A DNA stretch of 59,472 nucleotides. It comes from a virus. The notes under the pieces were generated by a model. The model searched no databases and was not told where the DNA came from. It saw only the letters and a program-made list of their open reading frames with translations. Location of the stretch: positions 1 through 59,472 of IMG/VR virus record IMGVR_UViG_3300010354_000097; one strand, 5' to 3'. A program made the position numbers and the translations under genes. This document shows positions 6,165 through 14,517 of the stretch, one piece after another; the first letter of the stretch is position 1, and every line of letters starts with the position of its first letter.

Positions 6165-8816
6165 ATGTATGTTGATGCTATACACGATCGCCAGAACGAT
6201 CGTATCCATGTAGTTGAGCGAGTAAAAGGCGAACGGATATACAGAGAATATCCGGCCAACTACGTTTTTTATTATGACGACCCGCGAGGAAAGTATCGAA
6301 CAATATACGATACACCAGTGGGTCGATTTAGTACTCATAGTAATAAAGAATTTCAGAAAGAAGTAAAATTACATAGTCGGCAACGCTTATGGGAAAGCGA
6401 CATCAATCCGGTATTTAGGTCTTTGGCCGAAAACTATCTCGGATCCGAATCGCCTAAGTTACATACTTGTTTTTTCGATATTGAAGTAGACTTTGATCCA
6501 GCTCGCGGATATTCTAAACCTGAAGATCCATTTAATGCAATTACGTCTATCTCGATGTATCTCGATTGGTCTGAACAATTAATTACTCTTGTTGTTCCAC
6601 CTAAATCGATGTCTTGGGATAGTGCCAAAGATATCACAGACAAATACGATAATTGTTATCTGTTTGAACGAGAGGAAGATATGCTTAATACCTTCCTTGA
6701 TCTTATTGACGATGCAGATGTGTTAAGTGGTTGGAACTCAGAAGGCTTTGACATTCCTTATATGGTAATGCGTATTACTCGAGTGTTAAGTAAGGATGAT
6801 ACTCGACGATTTTGTCTTTGGAATCAATTGCCGAGACAACGCACATTTGAAAGATTCGGTGCCGAAAATATTACTTTTGATCTTTATGGCCGAGTGCATA
6901 TGGACTATATGCAGTTGTATCGAAAATATACTTACGAAGAACGACATAGCTATAGCCTAGATGCTATCGGCGAATACGAAGAAGTAGGCGGTAAGGTTGC
7001 TTATGAAGGTACATTAGATCAACTTTACAATCGAGAATTTGGTAAATTCATTGATTATAATAGACAAGACGTTATGTTGTTAGCCAAATTAGATCGTAAA
7101 TTAAGGTTCCTTGATTTGGCTAATGAACTAGCACACGATAATACTGTATTGCTTCCTACAACAATGGGTGCAGTAGCAGTAACCGAACAAGCTATTATCA
7201 ATGAAGCACATAGTCGAAATATGATTGTACCTAATCGACGAGAACATACCGGAGATACACAAGCAGCCGGTGCCTATGTGGCGTATCCTAAACAAGGAAT
7301 GCACAATGACATCGGAGCTATTGATTTAAACAGTCTGTATCCCTCTGCTATTCGTGCATTAAATATGGGTCCGGAAACTATTGTTGGTCAACTCAGACCA
7401 ACGATGACCGATCAATATATTAAAGAGAAAATAGAAGCAGGTAGCAGTTTCGCTGATGCTTGGGAAAATTTATTCGGAACACTAGAATATACCGCAGTTA
7501 TGGAAGGTCAGATCGGCACAGAAATAACCATTGACTGGGAAGGCGGAGAAGTCACTAGTCATAGTGCAGCTGATATATGGAAATTGATATTTCAAGGAGG
7601 TCAACCTTGGTGTCTAAGTGCCAATGGGACTATCTTTAAGTATAATGTTAGAGGAGTCGTGCCAGGATTATTGGAACGATGGTACGCTGAGCGTAAAGAA
7701 TTACAAAAGAAAAAGAAGGAAGCTGAAACAGATGAAACACGGGCGTTCTGGGATAAAAGGCAATTGGTCAAGAAGATCAACCTTAACAGTTTGTATGGTG
7801 CTATACTTAATCCTGGCTGTCGTTTCTTTGATAAAAGGATCGGTCAATCCACCACTCTAACCGGTCGAGTAATTGCTCGACATATGGATGCATTTGTAAA
7901 CGAATGTATAACCGGCGAATACAACCATGTCGGAAAAGCCATTATATATGGCGACACCGATTCGGTTTATTTTAGTGCTTGGCCTACAATCGAATCCGAT
8001 GTAAATTCTGGATCTATGGAATGGAATCGAGATCTTTGTATTCAACTCTATGACAATATTGCCGAGCAGGTCAACGAAAGTTTTCCTGAATTTATGGAAC
8101 GAGCTTGTCACTGTCCAAGAGAGATGGGCAGTATTATCCGAGCCGGTCGAGAATTAATCGCCAGCAAAGGTTTGTTTATTAAAAAGAAACGCTATGCAGT
8201 TTTAATCTATGATTTAGAAGGCAAACGGTTAGACACCGAAAACAAACCAGGAAAAGTCAAGGCAATGGGGTTAGATCTTAAACGTTCAGATACTCCTAAA
8301 GTTGTACAAGAATTTTTAAGTGCAATTTTGTTGAAAGTTCTAACCGGGACAGATCGAGATGCTATCATCGAAGAGATACGTGAGTTTAAAAATGAATTCA
8401 TTAAACGACCTCCTTGGGAAAAAGGAACACCTAAACGTGTTAATAACTTAACTAAGTATACCGAAGAAGAACAAAGAAAAGGTCGTACTAATATGCCCGG
8501 GCATGTTCGAGCTGCAATGAATTGGAATAATCTCAAAAAAATGTACGGAGATAATTACAGTATGAACATTGTAGACGGAATGAAAACTATTGTTTGCAAA
8601 CTTAAATCCAATCCGTTGGGTTTGACCAGTGTAGGTTACCCCACAGATGAAGCACGTATACCCCAATGGTTCAAAGACTTGCCCTTCGACGATGGATTAA
8701 TGGAAGATACTATTGTGGACCAAAAACTAGAAAACTTATTAGGGGTGCTGAAATGGGATATTTCAGCCAATGTAGATGTCAAATCTACTTTCTCAAGCTT
8801 TTTTAGTTTTAATTGA
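6165..8816 (+). CDS. 43: DNA polymerase, family B (T4 gp43)
   Basis: The replicative DNA polymerase, 883 residues against 898 in T4. The 3'-5' exonuclease has Exo I FFDIEVD (D105, E107), Exo II SGWNSEGFDIPYM and Exo III YNRQDVML. The polymerase has motif A AIDLNSLYPSAI (Asp near 386), motif B KKINLNSLYGA and motif C YGDTDSVY (Asp near 596 and 598), then the KKKRYA thumb motif. All key residues are present, so both activities should work. It starts immediately after the dsbA-like stop and is followed by the clamp gene under its own promoter. No inteins or introns interrupt it. Confidence 0.98.
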   Translation: MYVDAIHDRQNDRIHVVERVKGERIYREYPANYVFYYDDPRGKYRTIYDTPVGRFSTHSNKEFQKEVKLHSRQRLWESDINPVFRSLAENYLGSESPKLHTCFFDIEVDFDPARGYSKPEDPFNAITSISMYLDWSEQLITLVVPPKSMSWDSAKDITDKYDNCYLFEREEDMLNTFLDLIDDADVLSGWNSEGFDIPYMVMRITRVLSKDDTRRFCLWNQLPRQRTFERFGAENITFDLYGRVHMDYMQLYRKYTYEERHSYSLDAIGEYEEVGGKVAYEGTLDQLYNREFGKFIDYNRQDVMLLAKLDRKLRFLDLANELAHDNTVLLPTTMGAVAVTEQAIINEAHSRNMIVPNRREHTGDTQAAGAYVAYPKQGMHNDIGAIDLNSLYPSAIRALNMGPETIVGQLRPTMTDQYIKEKIEAGSSFADAWENLFGTLEYTAVMEGQIGTEITIDWEGGEVTSHSAADIWKLIFQGGQPWCLSANGTIFKYNVRGVVPGLLERWYAERKELQKKKKEAETDETRAFWDKRQLVKKINLNSLYGAILNPGCRFFDKRIGQSTTLTGRVIARHMDAFVNECITGEYNHVGKAIIYGDTDSVYFSAWPTIESDVNSGSMEWNRDLCIQLYDNIAEQVNESFPEFMERACHCPREMGSIIRAGRELIASKGLFIKKKRYAVLIYDLEGKRLDTENKPGKVKAMGLDLKRSDTPKVVQEFLSAILLKVLTGTDRDAIIEEIREFKNEFIKRPPWEKGTPKRVNNLTKYTEEEQRKGRTNMPGHVRAAMNWNNLKKMYGDNYSMNIVDGMKTIVCKLKSNPLGLTSVGYPTDEARIPQWFKDLPFDDGLMEDTIVDQKLENLLGVLKWDISANVDVKSTFSSFFSFN

Positions 8817-8833
8817 AAATACCGTCTAAATCA

Positions 8834-8863
8834 TTGACAGGTCTAAATAGTATCATCTATACT
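8834..8863 (+). promoter_or_regulatory. Sigma70-type promoter before sliding clamp gene
   Basis: TTGACA at 8834-8839, an 18-base spacer and TATACT at 8858-8863, in the gap between the polymerase and clamp genes. The start would fall near 8870, leaving a short leader with GGAG at 8874-8877. TCTAAATA at 8842-8849, similar to late motifs of T4-like phages, lies in the spacer and may be chance. Confidence 0.65.
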
Positions 8864-8883
8864 ATATTATAATGGAGATTTAT

Positions 8884-9606
8884 ATGAGAGATTATCTACT
8901 AGATATTATTAAGAATACACATAACCTAGGTCGAGTACCATTGGTTAAAATCACCGGAACTCAGGAAGAAACTCGTCTAAGTGCAATTGCCGACGAAAGA
9001 CTATTTGTCGTGGATGCTAAATTTCATAATCCTTTGCCCGACTTTATCGGTTCTTTTGGAATGCCGAATCTCGGCCGTTTATCGGTTATTTTAAATACCG
9101 ACGAATATAAAGAAGATGCTAGTATCACTGTTACTAAACATAATAACGAACCCGTTGGTATTCATTTTAAAAATAAAGTCGGGGATTTTAAAAACGATTA
9201 TCGTTTAATGAATAGTACTGTTGCAAACCAATTGCTTCCTGATGTAACGTTTCACGGAGCTAAATGGAACGTAGAATTAGTTCCTACAGTACAAAGCATT
9301 CAGCGTATGAAATTTCAAAGCACTATTAATAGTGACGAAAATCTTTTTTATGTTAAAACCGACGATAATAACAATTTAGTTTTTAGATTTGGAGATCCGG
9401 CTACATTAAATGGAGAATTCGTCTTTGAACAAAATATCAAAGGTTCTCTAAAAAGCGAGAGAGCATATCCAGTCCAAGCAATTTTATCTATTCTGAACCT
9501 TAATGGTGATAAGATCATGAAGTTCAGTCCAGATGGTGTTGTAATGATTACAGTAGACTCAGGATTGGCTTTATATAACTATATCCTTTTAGCTTTACAA
9601 AAATGA
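8884..9606 (+). CDS. 45: DNA polymerase sliding clamp (T4 gp45-like)
   Basis: A 240-residue protein fitting the gp45 processivity clamp (228 residues in T4), which encircles DNA, tethers gp43 and activates late transcription with gp55. The N-terminal clamp signature is present as VVDAKFHNPLPDFIG...MPNLGRLSVIL, equivalent to VIDFDVAIYDLNGFLGIL in T4, and the C-terminal half repeats the clamp fold and ends GLALYNYILLALQK. ATG 8884 is preferred over ATG 8872 because GGAG at 8874-8877 is six bases before it and nothing precedes 8872. It follows the polymerase gene and overlaps the next gene by four bases. Confidence 0.85.
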   Translation: MRDYLLDIIKNTHNLGRVPLVKITGTQEETRLSAIADERLFVVDAKFHNPLPDFIGSFGMPNLGRLSVILNTDEYKEDASITVTKHNNEPVGIHFKNKVGDFKNDYRLMNSTVANQLLPDVTFHGAKWNVELVPTVQSIQRMKFQSTINSDENLFYVKTDDNNNLVFRFGDPATLNGEFVFEQNIKGSLKSERAYPVQAILSILNLNGDKIMKFSPDGVVMITVDSGLALYNYILLALQK

Positions 9607-9944
9607 TTACTAGTATATCTACCGGTCAACATTTTGTAACTGTTTCCGGTCCATCGGGCACTTATTATAACAATAACGGTCAACCCACAACCGGTATGCT
9701 GAGGTACCACAGTGGTGGAAAAATTGAAGTCTACGACGGAAGTTATTGGCACCAAGTTAATACCCAATGTACTATCAATTTGAGCAACGAAGCAGAAAAG
9801 GCTATTAACTGGGCTATACAGAAAATGAAGGAAGAACAAGATTTAAAAAATCGTGTGGAAAAGTATCCGTCATTACGCGAAGCTTACAACCAGTTTCAAA
9901 CTATTGATTGTCTAACCAAAGAGGTCGAAAACCATAATGCTTGA
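9603..9944 (+). CDS. Conserved hypothetical phage protein
   Basis: A 113-residue protein in two parts. The first ~60 residues look like a short beta repeat seen in phage virion or fibre-associated proteins (GMLRYHSGGKIEVYDGSYWH). The second is a charged helix (EKAINWAIQKMKEEQDLKN). Similar small proteins occur in large phages but without known role. It overlaps the clamp gene (ATGA) and dpdA (8 bases), so translation is coupled to both. Confidence 0.6.
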   Translation: MITSISTGQHFVTVSGPSGTYYNNNGQPTTGMLRYHSGGKIEVYDGSYWHQVNTQCTINLSNEAEKAINWAIQKMKEEQDLKNRVEKYPSLREAYNQFQTIDCLTKEVENHNA

Positions 9945-11535
9945 GGAAGACGATTTCACCAGTAAACAAAAAGATTACGCTATCTTTTTGCCGGCTATCA
10001 GCGGATTTTATTCTACTTTTATAGGCAAACAAAGAGCCACTGGTAATTATGTTGATCCGGCTCGTATGCCTATTTCTATTAAGGATATGGAACAACTTAA
10101 TTGGCTCAATAGTCAAAAAGGTCTATTTAAATATCAGTGGAGTTTGTATTCGGGCGGTCATGCTAATTTAGATCTTACAGTCAAAGACGACAGCGAGGAT
10201 ATGGTTCGTAATAGAGAGCCGGGCACTTTTATGTTAGGAGATTCGGGCGGATTCCAAATTGCTAAAGGGCTTTGGCCCGGCGAATGGCGTGATCCCACTA
10301 GTGCTCCAGTAAAAGCTAAAATGGCTTCTCTGGTTGCGGCAGGGCCTACTACAATTAAAAACAAAAAAGGCAAAAATGTCACAGTAGATCCAGCTAAACA
10401 ATATCAAGATCAAATTGATGCAGCACAGAAGAAACGAGAAAGTGTTTTGCGTTGGCTGGACGGAATTGCAGATTATGGAATGATTCTAGATATTCCTACT
10501 TGGGTAGTAATTGATAAAAAAGCCGGAGAGGCCTGTGGTATAACTACTCATACTGAAGCAATTGATGCTACCAAATATAACAACGAATACTTTATCGCTA
10601 ATCGTCTTGGTGTAGAAAATGGTGGTGCAAAATTTTTAAATGTATTGCAAGGAGCCAATCACACCGAAGCCGAAGATTGGTATCAGACCATGAAAAAATA
10701 CTGTGACCCAACCCAGTATCCTGGTCGCCATTTCGATGGTTGGGCTATGGGTGGACAAAATATGTGCGATGTCCATCTAATACTTAAAAGATTAGTAGCA
10801 CTACGTTACGACAATTTATTGCAACCTGGTGTGCATGATTGGATGCACTTTCTTGGAACCAGTAAATTAGAATGGGCAGTATTGTTAACAGTACTACAAC
10901 GAGCTATCCGAAAATATGTAAATCCTAATTTTACTATTAGTTTCGATTGTGCTAGCCCGTTTTTAGCCACTGCCAATGGACAAATATATCACGAAATAGA
11001 TTTACCACATCTCAAAAAGTGGACATATCGAATGAGTCCTAGTGTAGATGATAAAAAATATTCTACCGATACTAGATCTATGCGTGATGTTTTCCTACAA
11101 GATTTTCCAGATCGGTTTTCTAAGTTTGACGAAAGTCCTATCAGTTCAAGATGTCAAATTAAAGATATATGTGTATATCGACCCGGAGACCTAAATAAAT
11201 TAGGTAAAGAAGGCAAGACTAGCTGGGATAGTTTCAGCTATGCATTACAAATGGCACACAATGTTTGGACACATATAGAAGCTGTACAAGAAGCTAATCG
11301 ACGATTTGACGCAGGATCTTGGCCGGGTATGTTACAAGATAATCGTCCCAATAAAGATTTGTTTGTACTAATTGTAGATAGAATTTTTTCAGCCAGCACA
11401 AGATCCGAAGCAGAAAAAATAATCGAAGATTACAGTAATTATTGGATTCAAATCGTAGGTGGACGCGGATTTATTGGAAAAAAAGCCATCAATACTACTA
11501 CAACATTCAATCAAAAATTTGAGATACATCAATGA
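9937..11535 (+). CDS. dpdA: DpdA, DNA 7-deazaguanine transglycosylase (TGT-like)
   Basis: A 532-residue member of the tRNA-guanine transglycosylase superfamily of the phage DpdA type. These enzymes swap guanine in DNA for a 7-deazaguanine base (preQ0 or derivatives). TGT landmarks are in order: LGDSGGFQI with D102, the QGANHTEAE segment near 239, FDGWAMGG near 266-273, and TISFDCASPF with the likely nucleophile D337. The CxCxxC zinc motif of tRNA-TGT is not seen, and the protein is longer than bacterial TGT (about 375), both in line with DpdA rather than tRNA queuosine insertion. folE, queD and queE lie within the next 11 kb, which supports a DNA-modification role. Confidence 0.85.
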   Translation: MLEEDDFTSKQKDYAIFLPAISGFYSTFIGKQRATGNYVDPARMPISIKDMEQLNWLNSQKGLFKYQWSLYSGGHANLDLTVKDDSEDMVRNREPGTFMLGDSGGFQIAKGLWPGEWRDPTSAPVKAKMASLVAAGPTTIKNKKGKNVTVDPAKQYQDQIDAAQKKRESVLRWLDGIADYGMILDIPTWVVIDKKAGEACGITTHTEAIDATKYNNEYFIANRLGVENGGAKFLNVLQGANHTEAEDWYQTMKKYCDPTQYPGRHFDGWAMGGQNMCDVHLILKRLVALRYDNLLQPGVHDWMHFLGTSKLEWAVLLTVLQRAIRKYVNPNFTISFDCASPFLATANGQIYHEIDLPHLKKWTYRMSPSVDDKKYSTDTRSMRDVFLQDFPDRFSKFDESPISSRCQIKDICVYRPGDLNKLGKEGKTSWDSFSYALQMAHNVWTHIEAVQEANRRFDAGSWPGMLQDNRPNKDLFVLIVDRIFSASTRSEAEKIIEDYSNYWIQIVGGRGFIGKKAINTTTTFNQKFEIHQ

Positions 11536-12098
11536 AAAGACCTTATATAGATAACGAATCGGAATCGGTGACCTTTTTTATCGGAACCGAAGTAGAGCAT
11601 ACCCCGGCACATGGATTAAAAACTCTTTTTGTAGTCGGCGTACACAAATTCGAAGATATTAAAAAAATATTAGATGATCCACTTATTTCTGCGGGTGGTC
11701 CTATCCAACACATCTATTTTGGAGCAAACATGAGTTTCCCCAAATTAGAAATCAACGACTATCATAATTGGTCACTTTGGGAAATTATGATCGAACACTG
11801 TTTGAACCAAGGTTACCTTTGTACCTTGGATATTCCGGTAGACTGTGTTGAGGGATTACTTGAATCGAATTTATGCGAACATCATCAATTTATTCCGATG
11901 ATTTCGGTTAAATTGCCCTATGTACAACAGCTAGGATATAATGCTACAATTAAACTTGATGACAAGGATTTTGCAGCAACTAATCCTGGCGTTTGGTGCC
12001 ATAGCTTGCATTCATTAATGAAAAGAGATATGGTGTTTACAGATTGGTCTAAATATACCAAGGATCAAATAGTTTCAACAACTTCACAGATTAAATAA
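11532..12098 (+). CDS. Conserved phage protein of unknown function, coupled to dpdA
   Basis: A 188-residue protein overlapping dpdA by four bases (ATGA). Landmarks are FFIGTEVEHTPAHGLKTLFV (residues 15-34), HIYFGANMSF, a segment GYLCTLDIPVDCVEG, and IPMISVKLPYVQQLGYNATI with NPGVWCHSL near the end. I recall similar sequences in T4-like marine phages but no assigned function. Alternating strand/helix segments could be a partial TIM-barrel-like fold; that is speculation. There is no CxxxCxxC cluster motif, so it is not itself a radical SAM enzyme. Coupled translation suggests a partner of DpdA, but the family may also occur without dpdA. Confidence 0.6.
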   Translation: MKRPYIDNESESVTFFIGTEVEHTPAHGLKTLFVVGVHKFEDIKKILDDPLISAGGPIQHIYFGANMSFPKLEINDYHNWSLWEIMIEHCLNQGYLCTLDIPVDCVEGLLESNLCEHHQFIPMISVKLPYVQQLGYNATIKLDDKDFAATNPGVWCHSLHSLMKRDMVFTDWSKYTKDQIVSTTSQIK

Positions 12099-12113
12099 TT
12101 TTACAGGCAAAAA

Positions 12114-12569
12114 ATGAATCAAAGAGATCAAGCTTTAAAAGAAACACAACAAAGAATTCTTGAAAAAGCAGAAAAGAAAATTTGGGTAACATTTCAAAAA
12201 GAAGGAATTCATTGTTATCCAGCAGCATCGGTAGATCCTATGCTAGCCACTAATGATCAGTATGACGTAAGTTTTCTTGCTTCACCGCATCGTCATATTT
12301 TTCATTTCCGTGTTTGGATCGAAGTGTCACACAATGATCGAGACATTGAATTTATTCAATTTAAACGTTGGCTTGAACAACTTTATACAGGTCAAGAAAG
12401 TGTACTTAAATTGGATTATAAGAGTTGCGAAATGATCGCCGAAGATCTTTTTGCAAAAATTGCTGAACGATATCCACATCGCAGTATTCATATCGAAGTC
12501 AGCGAAGATGGCGAAAATGGTTGTTTTATTAAATTTGATACACACAAACCTCAATTAATTTCTGTTTAA
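12114..12569 (+). CDS. Conserved phage protein, possible T-fold (QueD-like) relative
   Basis: A 151-residue protein not assigned to a named family. The segment PHRHIFHFRVWIEVSHNDR, then DIEFIQFKRWLEQL, then SCEMIAEDLFAKI, then SIHIEVSEDGENGCFIKF follows the order of the tunnelling fold: a histidine strand, a long hairpin ending in DF..LK, a helix with SEN-LA, and a final strand with a Glu. QueD and QueF belong to that fold. Zinc ligands do not line up clearly, so this is a weak suggestion. It sits 16 bases after the dpdA partner gene, inside the deazaguanine block. Confidence 0.55.
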   Translation: MNQRDQALKETQQRILEKAEKKIWVTFQKEGIHCYPAASVDPMLATNDQYDVSFLASPHRHIFHFRVWIEVSHNDRDIEFIQFKRWLEQLYTGQESVLKLDYKSCEMIAEDLFAKIAERYPHRSIHIEVSEDGENGCFIKFDTHKPQLISV

Positions 12570-12581
12570 AAGGAACTCAAA

Positions 12582-12830
12582 ATGGCTTCTAATCCCGGTT
12601 ATTACGTTAAACAATATCGTGAAACTACCAAATCCACAGTGGACAAAATTTTCGAGGATCTCGAAAACTTTCAAAACTTTTGTGTAACCTATGGTTACAA
12701 TTATAACCCCGCTTTGCTTTATAAAGAGAATAATGGCATTTATAAAGAATTTGTAAAATTTAGTAAAGGTCGCGAACCACGTAATCGTTGGATCGAAGAC
12801 GCTAAAAAATTTAATAGTGAAAATGAGTAA
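12582..12830 (+). CDS. Hypothetical small phage protein
   Basis: An 82-residue, mostly helical, charged protein that was not recognised. AAAGGAACTCAAA precedes the ATG, a good ribosome binding site. Tyr is frequent (YYVKQYRE, YGYNYNPALLY). It overlaps the Acb1-like gene by eight bases (GAAAATGAGTAA), so the two are translated together. Confidence 0.55.
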   Translation: MASNPGYYVKQYRETTKSTVDKIFEDLENFQNFCVTYGYNYNPALLYKENNGIYKEFVKFSKGREPRNRWIEDAKKFNSENE

Positions 12831-13332
12831 GAAGTTACAAGAATATATTGATCTTGTTGAATCTGAACAAGATCATCCTAATGGTACTTACGCAGAGGTT
12901 CTTCCTAGTGTTAAATCACTGCGAGTAATTGAAAAAATTATCAGTCAGCTTAAGATTGATAATCCTACTCCTAGTGCGGAAATTCATTGTACTGTAACTT
13001 ACAGTAGGAAACCTTGTCCGTCTCTGGCAGACTACGAACCAGACTTTCCTATGCGAGCCACAGTTAAAGGATTCAAGATTTTTCCTTTACGCACAGGTGG
13101 TAATTGTTTGGTACTTGAACTGTCTAGTCCTGAGATCGAAGAACTACATGAATATGCTCGTAGTTTGGGTTGTACACACGATTACCCAGAGTACACACCT
13201 CATATTACACTTACATATGCATGGCCATCGGATCAATTGCCCGATATGGATCTCAGTAACATTAATTTAATTTTCGATCATTGGGCAGTTAAACCATTGA
13301 ATCCCGATTATATTCCAGGAAAAGAAGAATGA
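12823..13332 (+). CDS. acb1: Acb1-like anti-CBASS 2H phosphoesterase
   Basis: A 169-residue 2H phosphoesterase with both signature motifs: HCT at 55-57 in IHCTVTYSRK and HIT at 127-129 in YTPHITLTYA. Size, the NGTYAEV segment and YSRKP after the first motif resemble T4 gp57B (Acb1), which degrades the cyclic nucleotides that activate CBASS defence. ATG 12823 is preferred over the GTG at 12817. The N-terminus MSKKLQEYIDLVE|S also looks like a capsid-targeting leader with an (L/I)-x-E cut site, so the enzyme might be packaged and injected. An RNA-ligase-type (LigT) activity is the alternative. It overlaps the next gene by four bases. Confidence 0.75.
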   Translation: MSKKLQEYIDLVESEQDHPNGTYAEVLPSVKSLRVIEKIISQLKIDNPTPSAEIHCTVTYSRKPCPSLADYEPDFPMRATVKGFKIFPLRTGGNCLVLELSSPEIEELHEYARSLGCTHDYPEYTPHITLTYAWPSDQLPDMDLSNINLIFDHWAVKPLNPDYIPGKEE

Positions 13333-14516
13333 GAAAACTTTGGTATATGGGCCTTGAACCTTATCAAGGAAGATACACATTACAATTGCAGGATTGGAAC
13401 GAACGTGTATTTCGGCGTCGAGGTATCGACTATGAAATTGTTCTAGGAGATACTCTCAGCAACGATCAAAGCATCGTAACTGGACAAGTATTAGATGCCC
13501 ATGGTCGTACCTATTACAGTTTGAGTCAAATGATGCGTTTGGTTCAACTAATGAAACAGGGTCAAGTAACCAGCAACGATGTTGTTTATTTCGAAGATAT
13601 GTACACGACCGGATTAGATGCGTTGGGTTATATTATGGATCAGGTTGATCCTCAATATCGTCCACGTATCTTTGTTCGTTGTTTGGCACAAACAATTGAT
13701 CCTGACGATTTCCTACATGTTTGGAACATGACTGATTGGATGCGTCATTATGAGGCTAGCACTAATGCTATTATTAAAAAATCCGGAGGAGCTATATTAG
13801 CCACCGATGAAGAAATGGTAGCTCATATGCGTGTTGCTGGTTGGGATGCTCCGATCTATAATATCAGTGGACTAGCGTTTGGCAAGGAAGAAGTACAAAG
13901 TCGAGTTGAAAAGATTAATTCTTTCGATATGAGACCTCTTCGTATTGGATATGCAGCTCGCTGGGACCAGGAAAAACAACCAGGTTTCTTCATGGATCTT
14001 ATTGATGAATGGTATAGAAGATTTCCAAACATGAAACTCGATTTTGCTATTTTCTCTGGCGGTCCTTTACGTAGTAATGATCCAAAGTATGTTACTCGTG
14101 CCCGAGAAATGCAATCAGCTGGCCGATTATCAATCCATGAAAATTTGAAGAAAAATGATTACTATGCACTATTGAATAATACTAGAATCTTGTTTAACTG
14201 TGCATTACAAGATTGGGTTTCAAACACATTAAGTGAAGCCGATGCATTAGGTTGTAATGTATTGTTCCCTGCATATCGTAGCTTCCCTGAAGTATTTTCT
14301 AATGATCATACCAGAATGTATGTTCCTTGGTCTATGGATGATATTATTTCTAAAATTCATTATCTACTAGCTGGTGAGCACCATAATCAAGGAAAAATCA
14401 GTGATTGGACCGATGGGACTATCGATCGTATTTGTGATATTCTAGAAGGTAGTGGTGAACAATGGTCTAGAAATAATAAAAATTATCGAAATCATACATC
14501 TGAGTCTAAATACTAA
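13329..14516 (+). CDS. Glycosyltransferase, GT-B type (GT4-like)
   Basis: A 395-residue protein with a GT-B outline. The C-terminal nucleotide-sugar half has PLRIGYAARWDQEKQPGFFM (residue ~205 onward), a FAIFSGGPL strand, a helix region KNDYYALLNNTRILFNCA, and SNTLSEADALGCNVLFPAY, where the family E-x7-E-like motif would sit. The N-terminal half has KLWYMGLEPYQGRYT. It follows the Acb1-like gene with an ATGA overlap and precedes galE by one base, so a UDP-sugar donor made by the phage is plausible. Acceptor unknown: DNA base, virion or host surface are all possible. Confidence 0.75.
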   Translation: MRKLWYMGLEPYQGRYTLQLQDWNERVFRRRGIDYEIVLGDTLSNDQSIVTGQVLDAHGRTYYSLSQMMRLVQLMKQGQVTSNDVVYFEDMYTTGLDALGYIMDQVDPQYRPRIFVRCLAQTIDPDDFLHVWNMTDWMRHYEASTNAIIKKSGGAILATDEEMVAHMRVAGWDAPIYNISGLAFGKEEVQSRVEKINSFDMRPLRIGYAARWDQEKQPGFFMDLIDEWYRRFPNMKLDFAIFSGGPLRSNDPKYVTRAREMQSAGRLSIHENLKKNDYYALLNNTRILFNCALQDWVSNTLSEADALGCNVLFPAYRSFPEVFSNDHTRMYVPWSMDDIISKIHYLLAGEHHNQGKISDWTDGTIDRICDILEGSGEQWSRNNKNYRNHTSESKY

Positions 14517-14517
14517 T

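Noticed and set aside
9937-11535. Annotation of the TGT-like gene as tRNA queuine transglycosylase
   Set aside because: The protein is much longer, lacks the CxCxxC zinc motif and is coupled to phage genes and a preQ0 pathway, which fits DpdA.
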